Assembly (NCBI RefSeq): GCF_003610465.1
Contig: NZ_RAQI01000003.1
Coordinates: forward strand, 186,001-250,000
DNA: 64,000 nucleotides
Direction: 5' to 3'
From: Xenorhabdus ehlersii
Lineage (GTDB): Bacteria > Pseudomonadota > Gammaproteobacteria > Enterobacterales > Enterobacteriaceae
The position numbers and the translations under genes were made by a program. The notes beneath the pieces are model-generated. The model searched no databases. It saw only the letters and a list, made by a program, of their open reading frames with translations, and was not told where the DNA came from. Positions 54,863-64,000 of the stretch are shown piece after piece (position 1 is the stretch's first letter; each line of letters starts with the position of its first letter).

Positions 54863-56008
54863 ATGAAACTTCTTTTTGCCAAGTATCGCTGGATTGGAGC
54901 TGGGCTTATTCTCATAGCTATTGCTTCTGTGTGGTTCTATTTCTTCTATCTGCCGAAGCCTATCACATATCAGACGAGTGCAGTGATAAAGGGAGATTTC
55001 GAAAGAAGTGTCCTGGCGGTGGGTAAATTGGATGCGGTCAGTAAAGTTGATGTAGGGGCTCAGGTTAGTGGTCAGTTGAAAGAACTCTATGTGAAATTGG
55101 GAGATAAGGTTAAGCAAGGCCAATTATTGGCATTGATTGATCCACAGACAGCAAAAAACACTGTGGCTGAAATTCAGGAAACAGCAAAATCACTGGAGGC
55201 TAATCTCCGTGGAGCGCAGGCTGAACTAAAACTTGCGCAGCTCAAAGTCAATCGCGTGAAGCATTTGTTTAAATTACATTTAATTTCCCAGCAAGAATTG
55301 GACTCCAGCATAACAGATATGCAGTCTAAATCCGCCAGAATTGACGACTTGGCGGCGCAAATTAAGCAAAATAAGGCCAAACTTGATACGGCAAAAACGA
55401 ATTTGCAATATACCAGAATTACTGCCCCAATCGAGGGCATTGTGACAGATATTAAAACATTCCAGGGACAAACCGTGATTGCTGCACAGCAAGCACCGAC
55501 CATCCTGACACTCGCAAATCTTGATACTATGATTGTTAATGCAGAAGTATCAGAGGCCGATGTCATCAATTTAGAGTCTGGACAGAAAGTCTCATTTACC
55601 ATCTTAGGCGCGCCAGGGAGGCAATTTCACAGCGTCCTGAAAGATACCCTGCCAACACCACAAGTTGAGAATAACGCTATTTTCTACTATGCCCGCTTTG
55701 AAGTACCTAATCCCGAACATATTTTACGTTTGCAGATGACTGCGCAAGTAAAAATAGCGCTTCAGACTTTGCATAATGTGTTGATGATCCCAATTTCAGC
55801 TTTGGAAATAGCTTCTCACCAATATACGTCTTCAACTCAGCATGTACTTTCTACGCAATATGAAGTGAGTGTTTTGCATAATGGCAAAGCAGAAAAACGT
55901 AAAATCACAATAGGAGCCTTTGATAACGCGAATGTCCAGGTGCTCTCTGGGTTGAAGGAAAACGAACGAGTGATCACCAGTCGCAGTGATAGCAGCGTAG
56001 AGGAGTAA
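54863..56008 (+). CDS. macA: Macrolide efflux periplasmic adaptor MacA
   Basis: Membrane-fusion protein of the MacAB-TolC pump. N-terminal inner-membrane anchor (residues 8-28), lipoyl halves around LDAVSKVDVGAQVSGQL and TRITAPIEGIVTDI, an alpha-hairpin (about 95-185) for TolC contact and a beta-barrel domain. 381 residues from the ATG at 54863 (a TTG at 54857 is possible). Two bases before macB. The pump exports macrolides and some lipopeptides or heme precursors in E. coli. Confidence 0.95.
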   Translation: MKLLFAKYRWIGAGLILIAIASVWFYFFYLPKPITYQTSAVIKGDFERSVLAVGKLDAVSKVDVGAQVSGQLKELYVKLGDKVKQGQLLALIDPQTAKNTVAEIQETAKSLEANLRGAQAELKLAQLKVNRVKHLFKLHLISQQELDSSITDMQSKSARIDDLAAQIKQNKAKLDTAKTNLQYTRITAPIEGIVTDIKTFQGQTVIAAQQAPTILTLANLDTMIVNAEVSEADVINLESGQKVSFTILGAPGRQFHSVLKDTLPTPQVENNAIFYYARFEVPNPEHILRLQMTAQVKIALQTLHNVLMIPISALEIASHQYTSSTQHVLSTQYEVSVLHNGKAEKRKITIGAFDNANVQVLSGLKENERVITSRSDSSVEE

Positions 56009-56010
56009 TA

Positions 56011-57969
56011 ATGGGTACATTACTGGAACTAAAAGGCGTTAGTCGTAATTATCCCGCTGGAGAAGGGCAAATCACTGTTCTGGATAATATTTCGTTATCT
56101 ATACAGGCCGGAGAAATGGTGGCTATTGTTGGCGCTTCCGGTTCAGGTAAGTCTACTTTAATGAATATACTTGGTTGTTTGGATAAACCTAGCAGTGGAG
56201 AATATTGGGTTGCGGGAAGAAATATTGTTGATTTGGATAGTGATGAATTGGCAGAGTTACGCAGGGAATATTTTGGGTTCATTTTTCAGCGCTACCATTT
56301 ATTGACTCATTTAACCGCCGAACAAAATGTTGAAATTCCGGCAATTTATTCTGGTGTTTCCAAAATACAACGTCGTGAGCGGGCGATTGAATTGCTAAAA
56401 AGACTTGGATTGGGGAATCGGATTGATTATCGACCAAGCCAGCTTTCAGGTGGACAGCAACAACGAGTCAGTATTGCCAGGGCACTTATGAATGGTGGTC
56501 AGGTCATCCTTGCTGACGAACCAACCGGAGCGTTGGATAGTACTTCCGGTCAGGAAATGATGGATATCTTGAAGAAACTCTGTCAACGAGGACATACGGT
56601 TGTTATTGTTACCCACGATCCTAAGATTGCTGCACAGGCTCAAAGGGTGATTGAGATTAAAGATGGGCGTATCATGAGTGAGGTACTCTCTTCTGAACAC
56701 CACAAATTACCACATATTCCTTCTTCTGTAGAGACAAAAACTGTCAATGTAAAAACCTCTTCAGTGCAACAAATCTGGGGACGTTTTAATGAAGCTTTAT
56801 TGATGGCATGGCGTGCTATGAATGTGAATAAGCTACGGACGCTACTGACAATGCTTGGAATTATAATAGGCATTGCTTCTGTCGTCACGATCGTAGTGAT
56901 TGGTGATGCGGCAAAATCGATGGTGTTATCACATATTAAATCTATTGCCACTAACTCGATATCAATTTATCCAGGAAAAGATTTTGGCAGTGATAACGCT
57001 TTGGATATGCAGGCACTGAAACTTACTGATATTCCGGCAATAAAATCTCAGCCCTATGTTCAGGCAGCTTCTCCCGAATTTATGAATAGCGGGCGTTTGC
57101 GTCAAGGCAATATAGATGCTAAAGCACAAATATCGGGGGTAGGAAGTGATTTTTTTCAGGTATATGCAATGAGGTTTTCTCAAGGCATTCCTTTTACTTC
57201 AGACATGATTGAACGTCAGTCTCAAGTGGTTATCATTGATGATAATACACGTAAGAAGTTCTTTCCTTACCAGGATAATGTGGTAGGCAAAGAGTTACTG
57301 TTAACAAATATGCCCTTGACAGTGATTGGTGTAATTGCTAACGGGCAAAGTCTTTATAGCAGTAATACATTACAAGTTTGGGTGCCTTACAGTACGATGA
57401 ATAGCCGTTTGATGAATCAAAATTACTTGAATTCGATTGTTGTCAGGTTAAAAGATGGCTATGTGTCCAACGAAGTAGAAGAAAAACTTAATCAATTGCT
57501 GATATTCCGTCACGGTAAAAAAGACTTTCACACTTATAACGTGAATAAGACCATTAAAATAATGGATAAAACAACCCGGACGATGCAAATGTTTTTAACA
57601 TTAGTTGCGGTAATATCCTTGGTTGTCGGGGGAATTGGTGTCATGAATATCATGTTGGTATCCGTTACCGAGCGTACAAGGGAGATTGGTATTCGTATGG
57701 CAGTAGGGGCCAGAACCAGTGATATTATGCAGCAATTCCTTATTGAAGCTGTTTTGGTTTGTTTAATAGGGGGGATACTGGGGATTATTCTGTCATACAG
57801 CGTTTCTTTTATGGTGCAATTGATGTTACCGAACTGGGATTTCGTTTATAACTTCATTGCATTTATCATTGCATTTGGTTGTTCAACGGCAATAGGGATA
57901 ATCTTTGGTTTCCTACCTGCAAGAAATGCAGCTCACCTCGATCCTATAGAAGCACTGGCAAGGGAATAA
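56011..57969 (+). CDS. macB: Macrolide ABC transporter MacB
   Basis: Fused ATPase-permease of 652 residues. N-terminal ABC domain: Walker A GASGSGKS (41-48), signature LSGGQQQR, Walker B ILADEPTGALD. The MacB-type membrane part has one helix near residue 275, a large periplasmic domain (about 300-520) and three C-terminal helices with the FtsX-like VTERTREIGIRMAVGA motif. Works with MacA and TolC by mechanotransmission. E. coli 648 residues. Confidence 0.97.
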   Translation: MGTLLELKGVSRNYPAGEGQITVLDNISLSIQAGEMVAIVGASGSGKSTLMNILGCLDKPSSGEYWVAGRNIVDLDSDELAELRREYFGFIFQRYHLLTHLTAEQNVEIPAIYSGVSKIQRRERAIELLKRLGLGNRIDYRPSQLSGGQQQRVSIARALMNGGQVILADEPTGALDSTSGQEMMDILKKLCQRGHTVVIVTHDPKIAAQAQRVIEIKDGRIMSEVLSSEHHKLPHIPSSVETKTVNVKTSSVQQIWGRFNEALLMAWRAMNVNKLRTLLTMLGIIIGIASVVTIVVIGDAAKSMVLSHIKSIATNSISIYPGKDFGSDNALDMQALKLTDIPAIKSQPYVQAASPEFMNSGRLRQGNIDAKAQISGVGSDFFQVYAMRFSQGIPFTSDMIERQSQVVIIDDNTRKKFFPYQDNVVGKELLLTNMPLTVIGVIANGQSLYSSNTLQVWVPYSTMNSRLMNQNYLNSIVVRLKDGYVSNEVEEKLNQLLIFRHGKKDFHTYNVNKTIKIMDKTTRTMQMFLTLVAVISLVVGGIGVMNIMLVSVTERTREIGIRMAVGARTSDIMQQFLIEAVLVCLIGGILGIILSYSVSFMVQLMLPNWDFVYNFIAFIIAFGCSTAIGIIFGFLPARNAAHLDPIEALARE

Positions 57970-57974
57970 AATAG

Positions 57975-58004
57975 CACGCCACAAATAAGCTTATTTGTGG
58001 CGTG
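57975..58004 (-). terminator. Hairpin between convergent macB and cspD
   Basis: Perfect 15+15 palindrome centred between 57989 and 57990. The minus-strand side continues TATTTTATT, so it best ends cspD, and may also stop macB transcripts. Confidence 0.7.
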
Positions 58005-58027
58005 GAAATTACAAATTTATCGGGTCA

Positions 58028-58255
58028 CTATTTTTTTGATTTTGAACCATTTTCCAGAGGTACAATAAGGCTGGCATGGTTACCTTTGGGGCCTTGATGA
58101 ACGCTAAAGTTCACTTTTTGCCCTGCTTTCAGCGTCCTATAACCATCCATCTGAATGGTTGAATAGTGAGCAAATATATCCTCGCCCCCGCTGGCTGGGC
58201 AAATAAATCCAAAGCCCTTTGCATTATTGAACCATTTAACAGTACCTGTTTCCAT
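58028..58255 (-). CDS. cspD: Cold-shock-like protein CspD
   Basis: 75-residue OB-fold nucleic-acid-binding protein. RNP1 KGFGFI and RNP2-like DIFAHYS are present. TGTVKWFNNAKGFGFICP and MDGYRTLKAGQ are specific for CspD, an inhibitor of replication made in stationary phase, rather than for CspA. Divergent from clpS, the same neighbour as in E. coli. Confidence 0.96.
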   Translation of the reverse strand: METGTVKWFNNAKGFGFICPASGGEDIFAHYSTIQMDGYRTLKAGQKVNFSVHQGPKGNHASLIVPLENGSKSKK

Positions 58256-58580
58256 ACTTCTCTATCCCTCGTATCACGATTTCGGGTTTAGGAGTCACTA
58301 AAAATTTTAAAATATGAACAAACGCCCAGATAGAAAGCGGTGTTCATAAAATATACTGTAGTGAAATTCATTACGTCGTCAAGCATATAAACAACGTCAG
58401 GCTGTCTCAAATGGCTAAAGTTTGATATAGATAACGGTATCCGATTTTTAGGCAAAATCCTGATCTGCTAATCAAGGGAGGGGTAAGCAGAGTGCTTTAT
58501 GAAGTGATAAAATATATAGCAGTAGAATGAATAAGTTCATACTAAAATCCAGCGGACAGTTAATACCCAGCGGAAGAATA
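58256..58580. other. Divergent cspD-clpS control region
   Basis: 325 bases without a gene. It must hold the cspD and clpS promoters. A plus-strand GATAAAATA lies at about 58504. A frame open to 58527 only extends clpS and lacks similarity. Confidence 0.4.
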
Positions 58581-58901
58581 ATGACTGAGTTTTATAACGA
58601 TTTGAAAGTTGAAGAATTTATTGAGGATGATGTAAAACAAGAACTACAACCACCATCAATGTATAAGGTTATTCTTAACAATGACGATTATACCCCTATG
58701 GAGTTTGTGGTTGACGTATTGCAAAAGTTCTTTTCTTATGATGTTGAACGAGCAACGCAACTAATGCTGGATGTCCATTACAAAGGGAAAGCAGTTTGCG
58801 GAATTTATACGGCAGAGGTCGCAGAAACTAAAGCTGCGCAAGTGAACATGTATGCTAAGGAGCACGAGCATCCGTTACTTTGCACGCTGGAAAAGGTTTG
58901 A
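58581..58901 (+). CDS. clpS: ClpAP adaptor ClpS
   Basis: Recognises N-degron substrates and hands them to ClpAP. Conserved [20 protein letters not shown], which includes the substrate-binding aspartates, and [13 protein letters not shown]. The ATG at 58581, after CGGAAGA, gives 106 residues, exactly as in E. coli; the frame is open 54 bases upstream. 32 bases before clpA; aat, also in this window, makes the degrons it reads. Confidence 0.96.
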   Translation: MTEFYNDLKVEEFIEDDVKQELQPPSMYKVILNNDDYTPMEFVVDVLQKFFSYDVERATQLMLDVHYKGKAVCGIYTAEVAETKAAQVNMYAKEHEHPLLCTLEKV

Positions 58902-58933
58902 TCTGGCTTACTGAAATTTAGGAGGAGGTGCTT

Positions 58934-61219
58934 ATGCTCAATCAAGAACTGGAGCTTAGTCTCAATATTGCTTTTGCCAAAGCAAGGGATAACAGACATG
59001 AATTTATGACTGTAGAGCACCTGTTGCTGGCGTTGTTAAGTAACACATCAGCGCGAGAAGCACTGGAGGCTTGTAAAGTCGATTTGGCGATGTTACGCCA
59101 AGAATTAGAAAGTTTTATTGCACAAACCACCCCCTTGTTATCTGAAAATGATGACAGGGATACACAACCTACATTAAGTTTTCAGCGTGTTTTGCAACGT
59201 GCGGTATTTCATGTTCAATCTTCGGGGCGTTCGGAGGTCTCTGGGGCGAACGTCTTAGTTGCCATTTTTAGTGAACAGGAATCCCAGGCTGCTTATTTAC
59301 TGCGTAAGTATGACGTCAGTCGTTTGGATGTTGTAAACTTTATCTCTCATGGAACGCGCAAAGATGAATCAGATAATGATGTTCACCACAGTATCAATCC
59401 AGTTCAGGAAGAGCCGGTAATTAGTGAAGATCGATTGGAAAATTTCACGACCAATCTGAATCAACTGGCACAGAAAGGCCAAATTGATCCGCTTGTTGGC
59501 CGTCAGAATGAATTGGAGAGAACTATTCAGGTACTCTGCCGTCGCCGCAAAAATAATCCTCTGTTTGTTGGAGAATCGGGTGTTGGTAAGACGGCCATTG
59601 CTGAGGGGCTTGCATGGTGTATCGTACAAAAGAATGTTCCTGAAGTGATGCAGGATTGTACCATCTATTCTCTTGATATTGGCTCATTGTTGGCGGGAAC
59701 AAAGTATCGCGGTGATTTTGAGAAGCGCTTCAAGTCTTTGTTAAAAACATTGGAGCAGGACAGTAAAAGCATTCTCTTTATCGACGAAATCCATACTATT
59801 ATTGGAGCAGGTGCCGCATCGGGTGGGCAGGTGGACGCAGCTAATCTCATTAAACCGCTGTTGTCCAGTGGGCGTATACGGGTAATTGGCTCAACGACTT
59901 ACCACGAATTCAGCAATATTTTTGAAAAAGATCGGGCTTTGGCTCGCCGATTCCAAAAAATTGACATTCTTGAGCCTTCTTCTGAAGAAACGGTACAAAT
60001 TATCAATGGGCTGCGTGCTAAATATGAAGCACACCATGATGTTCGTTATACAGCGAAGGCCATTCGGGCAGCAGTTGAGTTATCTGTGAAATATATTACC
60101 GATCGCCATTTACCGGATAAAGCCATTGATGTTATTGATGAGGCTGGTGCAAGGACCAGATTAGTGCCAGCTAGCCGCCGTAAGAAGACGATCAATGTTG
60201 CCGATATTGAAACTGTTGTTGCTCGCATAGCCCGTATTCCAGAAAAAACAGTGTCAGCCAGTGATAAAGATGTATTGAAGTCACTGGATGAACGTTTGAA
60301 AATGTTGGTCTTTGGTCAAGAAAAATCGATTGTTGCTTTGACGGAAGCCATTAGGATGAGCCGTGCTGGATTGGGACAGGATCATAAGCCAGTAGGATCT
60401 TTCTTGTTTGCAGGGCCAACGGGAGTGGGGAAAACAGAAGTTACAGTCCAACTTGCCAAGGTTTTGAATGTCAAATTATTGCGATTTGATATGTCAGAGT
60501 ATATGGAACGCCATACTGTCAGTCGGTTAATCGGTGCTCCTCCGGGTTATGTTGGGTATGATCAGGGAGGCTTATTGACCGATGCAATCATCAAACATCC
60601 TCATTCTGTTCTGTTACTGGATGAGATTGAAAAAGCCCATCCTGATGTCTTTAACCTGCTGTTACAGGTTATGGATAATGGTACATTGACTGACAATAAT
60701 GGCCGCAAGGCGGATTTCCGCAATGTTATTTTGGTGATGACAACCAATGCAGGGGTACGTGAAATACAGCGTAAATCCATTGGATTCACTGAACAGGATA
60801 ACAGCCCGGATGGTATGGAAGAGATAAAACGGATTTTCACACCTGAATTCCGCAATCGTCTTGATAGCATAATCTGGTTTGATGCGCTCTCTCCTGAAAT
60901 TATTCAGCAAGTTGTTGATAAATTTATCGTCGAGTTACAAGCCCAACTGGATGAAAAAGGCGTCTCTTTGGAAGTCAGTGCAGCAGCCCGCCAATGGTTA
61001 TGTGACAAAGGTTACGATAAGGCGATGGGAGCACGACCTATGGCCCGTGTCATTCAGGACAATCTTAAAAAACCACTGGCGAATGAGTTGCTATTTGGCT
61101 CTTTGGTGCATGGAGGCTCAGTCAAGATTAAACTTGATAAAGCTAAACAGACATTGGTATACGATTTTAAGAGTGCCCAAAAATCGAATAAAAAGAGATC
61201 AGAAGATGCAGTATTGTAA
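58934..61219 (+). CDS. clpA: ATP-dependent Clp protease ATP-binding subunit ClpA
   Basis: Hsp100 unfoldase of ClpAP. ClpN repeats at about 1-145 (ClpS docking), AAA domain 1 with Walker A GESGVGKT (213-220), AAA domain 2 with GPTGVGKT (494-501), and an IGFTEQ-like IGF loop for ClpP near residue 617. 761 residues against 758. GGAGGAGGT is ideally spaced from the ATG at 58934. The E. coli tRNA serW is not found after it. Confidence 0.97.
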   Translation: MLNQELELSLNIAFAKARDNRHEFMTVEHLLLALLSNTSAREALEACKVDLAMLRQELESFIAQTTPLLSENDDRDTQPTLSFQRVLQRAVFHVQSSGRSEVSGANVLVAIFSEQESQAAYLLRKYDVSRLDVVNFISHGTRKDESDNDVHHSINPVQEEPVISEDRLENFTTNLNQLAQKGQIDPLVGRQNELERTIQVLCRRRKNNPLFVGESGVGKTAIAEGLAWCIVQKNVPEVMQDCTIYSLDIGSLLAGTKYRGDFEKRFKSLLKTLEQDSKSILFIDEIHTIIGAGAASGGQVDAANLIKPLLSSGRIRVIGSTTYHEFSNIFEKDRALARRFQKIDILEPSSEETVQIINGLRAKYEAHHDVRYTAKAIRAAVELSVKYITDRHLPDKAIDVIDEAGARTRLVPASRRKKTINVADIETVVARIARIPEKTVSASDKDVLKSLDERLKMLVFGQEKSIVALTEAIRMSRAGLGQDHKPVGSFLFAGPTGVGKTEVTVQLAKVLNVKLLRFDMSEYMERHTVSRLIGAPPGYVGYDQGGLLTDAIIKHPHSVLLLDEIEKAHPDVFNLLLQVMDNGTLTDNNGRKADFRNVILVMTTNAGVREIQRKSIGFTEQDNSPDGMEEIKRIFTPEFRNRLDSIIWFDALSPEIIQQVVDKFIVELQAQLDEKGVSLEVSAAARQWLCDKGYDKAMGARPMARVIQDNLKKPLANELLFGSLVHGGSVKIKLDKAKQTLVYDFKSAQKSNKKRSEDAVL

Positions 61220-61312
61220 CATGTTATATAGATATAAATGGAATAAGCATAAGTAGTATCAGTGATAGAAACTGATAACTGACTGGTGATAAAAAGTAAA
61301 AATTAGCAGCTA

Positions 61313-61352
61313 CACCACAGGTGAATTTTGAAAAGTACGATCACCTGTGGTG
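61313..61352. terminator. Long hairpin between convergent clpA and infA
   Basis: Twelve-base perfect stem CACCACAGGTGA / TCACCTGTGGTG with a 16-base loop. No immediate T run follows on either strand, so its terminator role is inferred from position. Confidence 0.5.
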
Positions 61353-61366
61353 CTAAGGTATCTTAA

Positions 61367-61588
61367 TCAGCGGCTACGGAAAGTAATGCGTCCTTTTTCC
61401 GGATCATATGTAGTTAGCTCAACTGTAACCTTGTCTCCTGTCAGGATGCGGATATAGTTCTTGCGCATTTTTCCTGAGATATGAGCAGTGACAATGTGTC
61501 CGTTGTCTAATTCAACGCGAAACACAGTATTTGGCAGTGTTTCTAAAACAGTACCTTGCATTTCAAAATTAGTGTCTTCTTTGGCCAT
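61367..61588 (-). CDS. infA: Translation initiation factor IF-1
   Basis: OB-fold factor occupying the ribosomal A site during initiation. Nearly identical to E. coli IF-1 ([40 protein letters not shown]) with one extra residue near the start (73 against 72). Downstream of aat on the same strand, as in E. coli. Confidence 0.98.
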   Translation of the reverse strand: MAKEDTNFEMQGTVLETLPNTVFRVELDNGHIVTAHISGKMRKNYIRILTGDKVTVELTTYDPEKGRITFRSR

Positions 61589-61751
61589 CTAATCCTCTAA
61601 ATGTAACAACCATAGTTTTTAACCGGCAAGATAATGCCGAAAAACCATCACTATGTAAAGGAATGTCGTATTTTAAGCCATCATTTTACATACGATAATA
61701 TGATGGCTAATGACATTCCCACCATGAACAGCATTTATTTCTAAGAGATGA

Positions 61752-62441
61752 TTATAAATCCAGCTTTTGTACAGACCAGCATCCTGATTGCAATGACTGC
61801 TTTCTTAATTGATAAAGATGCTGGAGAAACTTTTCTCTCGGAATATTTTTAGCACCCAATGATTCTGTATGGTGATTTAATACCTGACAATCAAATAGTT
61901 GGCCGCCATGACGTAAAAAATGGTGATAGAATGCGACAAAAGCACACTTGGAAGCATTCTCCATTTTGCTAAACATCGATTCACCGCAAAATAGTGCACC
62001 GACACAAACGCCGTATAAACCACCCACAAGTTGATGGTCATGCCAGACTTCAATTGAATGAGCTAATCCTTCTTTATGTAAGGTTTGATAACCTTTTTGA
62101 ACATCTGACCCAATCCAGGTGCCTTCTTGTCGTTGAGCACAATTATATATCACTTCATCAAAAGCATAGTTTACCGTAATTTGGTAAGTATGTTTGTGAA
62201 TAAATCGACGTAGTGTTCGGCCAATATGCAATTCTCCTGGAATCAACACGGCCCTGGGATCGGGAGACCACCATAAAGGCGGCTCATCAGGCGAATACCA
62301 GGGAAAAATCCCCCCATGATACGCTACTCGTAAACGTTCTGCACTTAGATCTCCTCCAAATGCCAATAAACCATTGGGTTCAACCAGCGCATGAGTGGGA
62401 TGGGGGAATTCATATGAGTTACCCAGTTGAGCTATCGACAT
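61752..62441 (-). CDS. aat: Leucyl/phenylalanyl-tRNA-protein transferase
   Basis: Adds Leu or Phe to proteins with N-terminal Lys or Arg, making type 2 N-degrons for ClpS-ClpAP. Conserved [40 protein letters not shown] and [14 protein letters not shown]. The ATG at 62441 aligns with E. coli and follows AAAGGTG. A GTG at 62453 overlapping the cydC TGA would add four residues (233). Downstream of cydC as in E. coli. Confidence 0.95.
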   Translation of the reverse strand: MSIAQLGNSYEFPHPTHALVEPNGLLAFGGDLSAERLRVAYHGGIFPWYSPDEPPLWWSPDPRAVLIPGELHIGRTLRRFIHKHTYQITVNYAFDEVIYNCAQRQEGTWIGSDVQKGYQTLHKEGLAHSIEVWHDHQLVGGLYGVCVGALFCGESMFSKMENASKCAFVAFYHHFLRHGGQLFDCQVLNHHTESLGAKNIPREKFLQHLYQLRKQSLQSGCWSVQKLDL

Positions 62442-62449
62442 AAGTTGAA

Positions 62450-64000
62450 TCACCTTTGCTCAGGATAGCTCTGTAGCTGATAAAATTGTTGCCGCTGATA
62501 AAATTGATAGTAACGTCCTTGTTGAGCCAGTAGCGCATTATGCTTACCTTGCTCGATAATACGCCCTCCATCCATAACGCAGATTTGATCCATGAATTGC
62601 AAGCCTGTGAGTCGATGGGTAACGATAATCAAAGTCTTATGCTGACAACTACGGTGTAGTAGCGACAGAATTTGCTGTTCTGTATCAGCATCGAGTCCTT
62701 CAGTTGGCTCATCCAGCAGCATTAAAGGGGCATTATGCAATAATGCTCTGGCAATACCTAAGCGCCGTTGTTCCCCACCGGAAAGCTGACGCCCACCCTC
62801 ACCCATCCAACAGTTTAGCTTTTTATCAGTGTCTAGCAAGTATCCTAAACCTACTTGTTGCAGTACGGTTGTTAATTCATCGTCACCAGCACCTGGTTTT
62901 GCCAATAAAAGATTTTCACGCAAAGTATGGCTAAAGACATGTATCCGCTGGGGAACGATAGACATCATTGAACGCAATGTTAACTCATCATAGTGGGAGA
63001 TAGGGTGCTGATTGAGTTGAATCTCACCGCTATTGACATCCCAGGCACGCGTCAATAATTGCAAAAGCGTGGACTTACCACATCCTGTTTTTCCCAGTAA
63101 AGCAATATGTTCGCCTGATGTCAGGGATAGCGATATATTTTTCAATACTGGCTGTGGCTGGCCCGGGTAGATGAAATCAACATCTTTTATTTCAAGGCTG
63201 AACCCGCTATTTGCTTGCGGTCCATGAGAAGGAAAGGTGACTTCCGGTTTTTGGTGCATCAACTGAGAAACACGCGTCGCAGATGCAATGACTTGCCCCA
63301 TGTGCTGGAATGCCACTGTGACTGGCCCAAGTGCTTCGAACGCAGCAAGGGTGCAAAATGTAAACAGTGCGATTAATGCGCCCGCCTGACTATTTTCTCC
63401 CATACCTGCCGCTGCTAGCCATAGTATCAGCGTCACTGTCATTCCGGTGGAAAAAATCATGATAGCTTGTGAAAGTCCGGTCAAATTGGCTTGTTTTTGC
63501 TGGCTTTTCAACCAATCATTTTCAATCTCTGTCATGGATTGACGAAAGCGTCTGAGTGCGCCAAACACGCTTAATTCAGCTTGCCCCTGCAAAGCGCTGG
63601 TAAGTAATGTACGATACTGACCGCGTTGTTGAGTAATGTTTCTGCCATAGGGTTTTCCTGCGTGGTAAAACACGCAAGGTAATATCAGTAGCAACCCTAA
63701 CATAATACCGCCAATAGTATAGGCGAGGGTGATATCAAGGAAGCTCAAGCCGAATGTTAGAGCGAGAATGACGACGAATGCGGCGAGGACGGGGGAAATA
63801 ACGCGCAGATACAGGTGATCCAGTGTTTCGACATCTGCAACAAGCCTATTTAATAACTCACCTTGACGAAAACGAGCAATGCCTCCAGGAGAAAGAGGGA
63901 GTATTTTTTGAAACGCGAAAACACGTAAATGCGCTAATACCCGGAATGTTGCATCATGGCTGACAAGCCGCTCACCATAACGACCAGCAGTGCGAAAAAT
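62450..64000 (-). CDS. cydC: Glutathione/cysteine ABC exporter CydC, N-terminus outside the window
   Basis: 517 codons are present; the start lies beyond the right edge. Membrane part: [20 protein letters not shown] through several helices. ATPase: Walker A GKTGCGKS, signature LSGGEQRR, Walker [14 protein letters not shown]-loop VTHR. CydDC exports reductants to the periplasm and is needed to assemble cytochrome bd. The reading frame is open to the window edge, so an ATG at 63748 is internal. Confidence 0.95.
   Translation of the reverse strand: MFRTAGRYGERLVSHDATFRVLAHLRVFAFQKILPLSPGGIARFRQGELLNRLVADVETLDHLYLRVISPVLAAFVVILALTFGLSFLDITLAYTIGGIMLGLLLILPCVFYHAGKPYGRNITQQRGQYRTLLTSALQGQAELSVFGALRRFRQSMTEIENDWLKSQQKQANLTGLSQAIMIFSTGMTVTLILWLAAAGMGENSQAGALIALFTFCTLAAFEALGPVTVAFQHMGQVIASATRVSQLMHQKPEVTFPSHGPQANSGFSLEIKDVDFIYPGQPQPVLKNISLSLTSGEHIALLGKTGCGKSTLLQLLTRAWDVNSGEIQLNQHPISHYDELTLRSMMSIVPQRIHVFSHTLRENLLLAKPGAGDDELTTVLQQVGLGYLLDTDKKLNCWMGEGGRQLSGGEQRRLGIARALLHNAPLMLLDEPTEGLDADTEQQILSLLHRSCQHKTLIIVTHRLTGLQFMDQICVMDGGRIIEQGKHNALLAQQGRYYQFYQRQQFYQLQSYPEQR

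Noticed and set aside
55174..55602. 142-codon minus-strand frame opposite macA
   Set aside because: Antisense shadow in the macA hairpin region, no family similarity.

Overview
The window is chromosomal DNA of a moderately AT-rich enterobacterium. Gene content and order match E. coli blocks, but they are shortened in a way typical of Morganellaceae. Protein similarity, the IS630 debris and the P2-type orphan tail fibre point to Xenorhabdus or Photorhabdus. The genus is an inference from recalled homologues; no database search was run. Most of the sequence is core genome, with short accessory or decaying islands between the blocks.

Layout. 0-1 kb is decayed: an internally deleted IS630 transposase and a Gfo/Idh/MocA oxidoreductase with an in-frame stop and a lost 3' end. 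1.2-18.7 kb holds ybiT, moeAB, an MFS transporter, folE-yeiB, sanA, maeA, cdd, yohJK, metG, apbC(mrp), udk and dcd. 18.7-28.1 kb is asmA, an orphan 1303-residue tail fibre with 16 tandem repeats, yegH and gnd. 28.1-33.2 kb is accessory: a 46-residue membrane mini-protein, a yeaK-like deacylase with a disrupted 5' end, a yiaY-type alcohol dehydrogenase and an arsR / arsP-arsM organoarsenical cassette. 33.2-40.7 kb is the complete histidine operon with its His-rich leader and attenuator. 40.9-46.7 kb holds yeeZ, a gstB-like gene, dacC, sdaC and ybjG. 46.8-64 kb follows the E. coli 19-20 min map with losses: rybB sRNA, grxA, ybjC, ybjN, rlmC, artPIQM, lysO, a ruined ybjD, macAB, cspD, clpS-clpA, infA, aat and cydC, which runs off the right end.

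How the genes work together. Pathways represented are molybdenum cofactor insertion (moeA, moeB), folate synthesis (folE), pyrimidine salvage (cdd, udk, dcd), histidine synthesis (hisG to hisIE), arginine uptake (artPIQM), lysine export (lysO), envelope maintenance (asmA, dacC, ybjG, sanA, sigma-E-driven rybB), N-end-rule proteolysis (clpS, clpA, aat) and arsenic methylation plus efflux (arsM, arsP).

Most unusual observations: (1) yohJ carries an extra 30-odd-residue hydrophilic tail ending in an A9 tract that contains the yohK start codon. A one-base slip would fuse the two membrane proteins in frame. (2) The tail fibre repeats are 52, 59 or 66 residues long, i.e. steps of exactly one heptad. 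(3) A complete rybB gene with a sigma-E-like promoter lies beside an unexplained opposite-strand terminator. (4) arsM and arsP are paired without arsB or arsC. (5) The usual O-antigen/capsule loci around yegH and gnd are empty.
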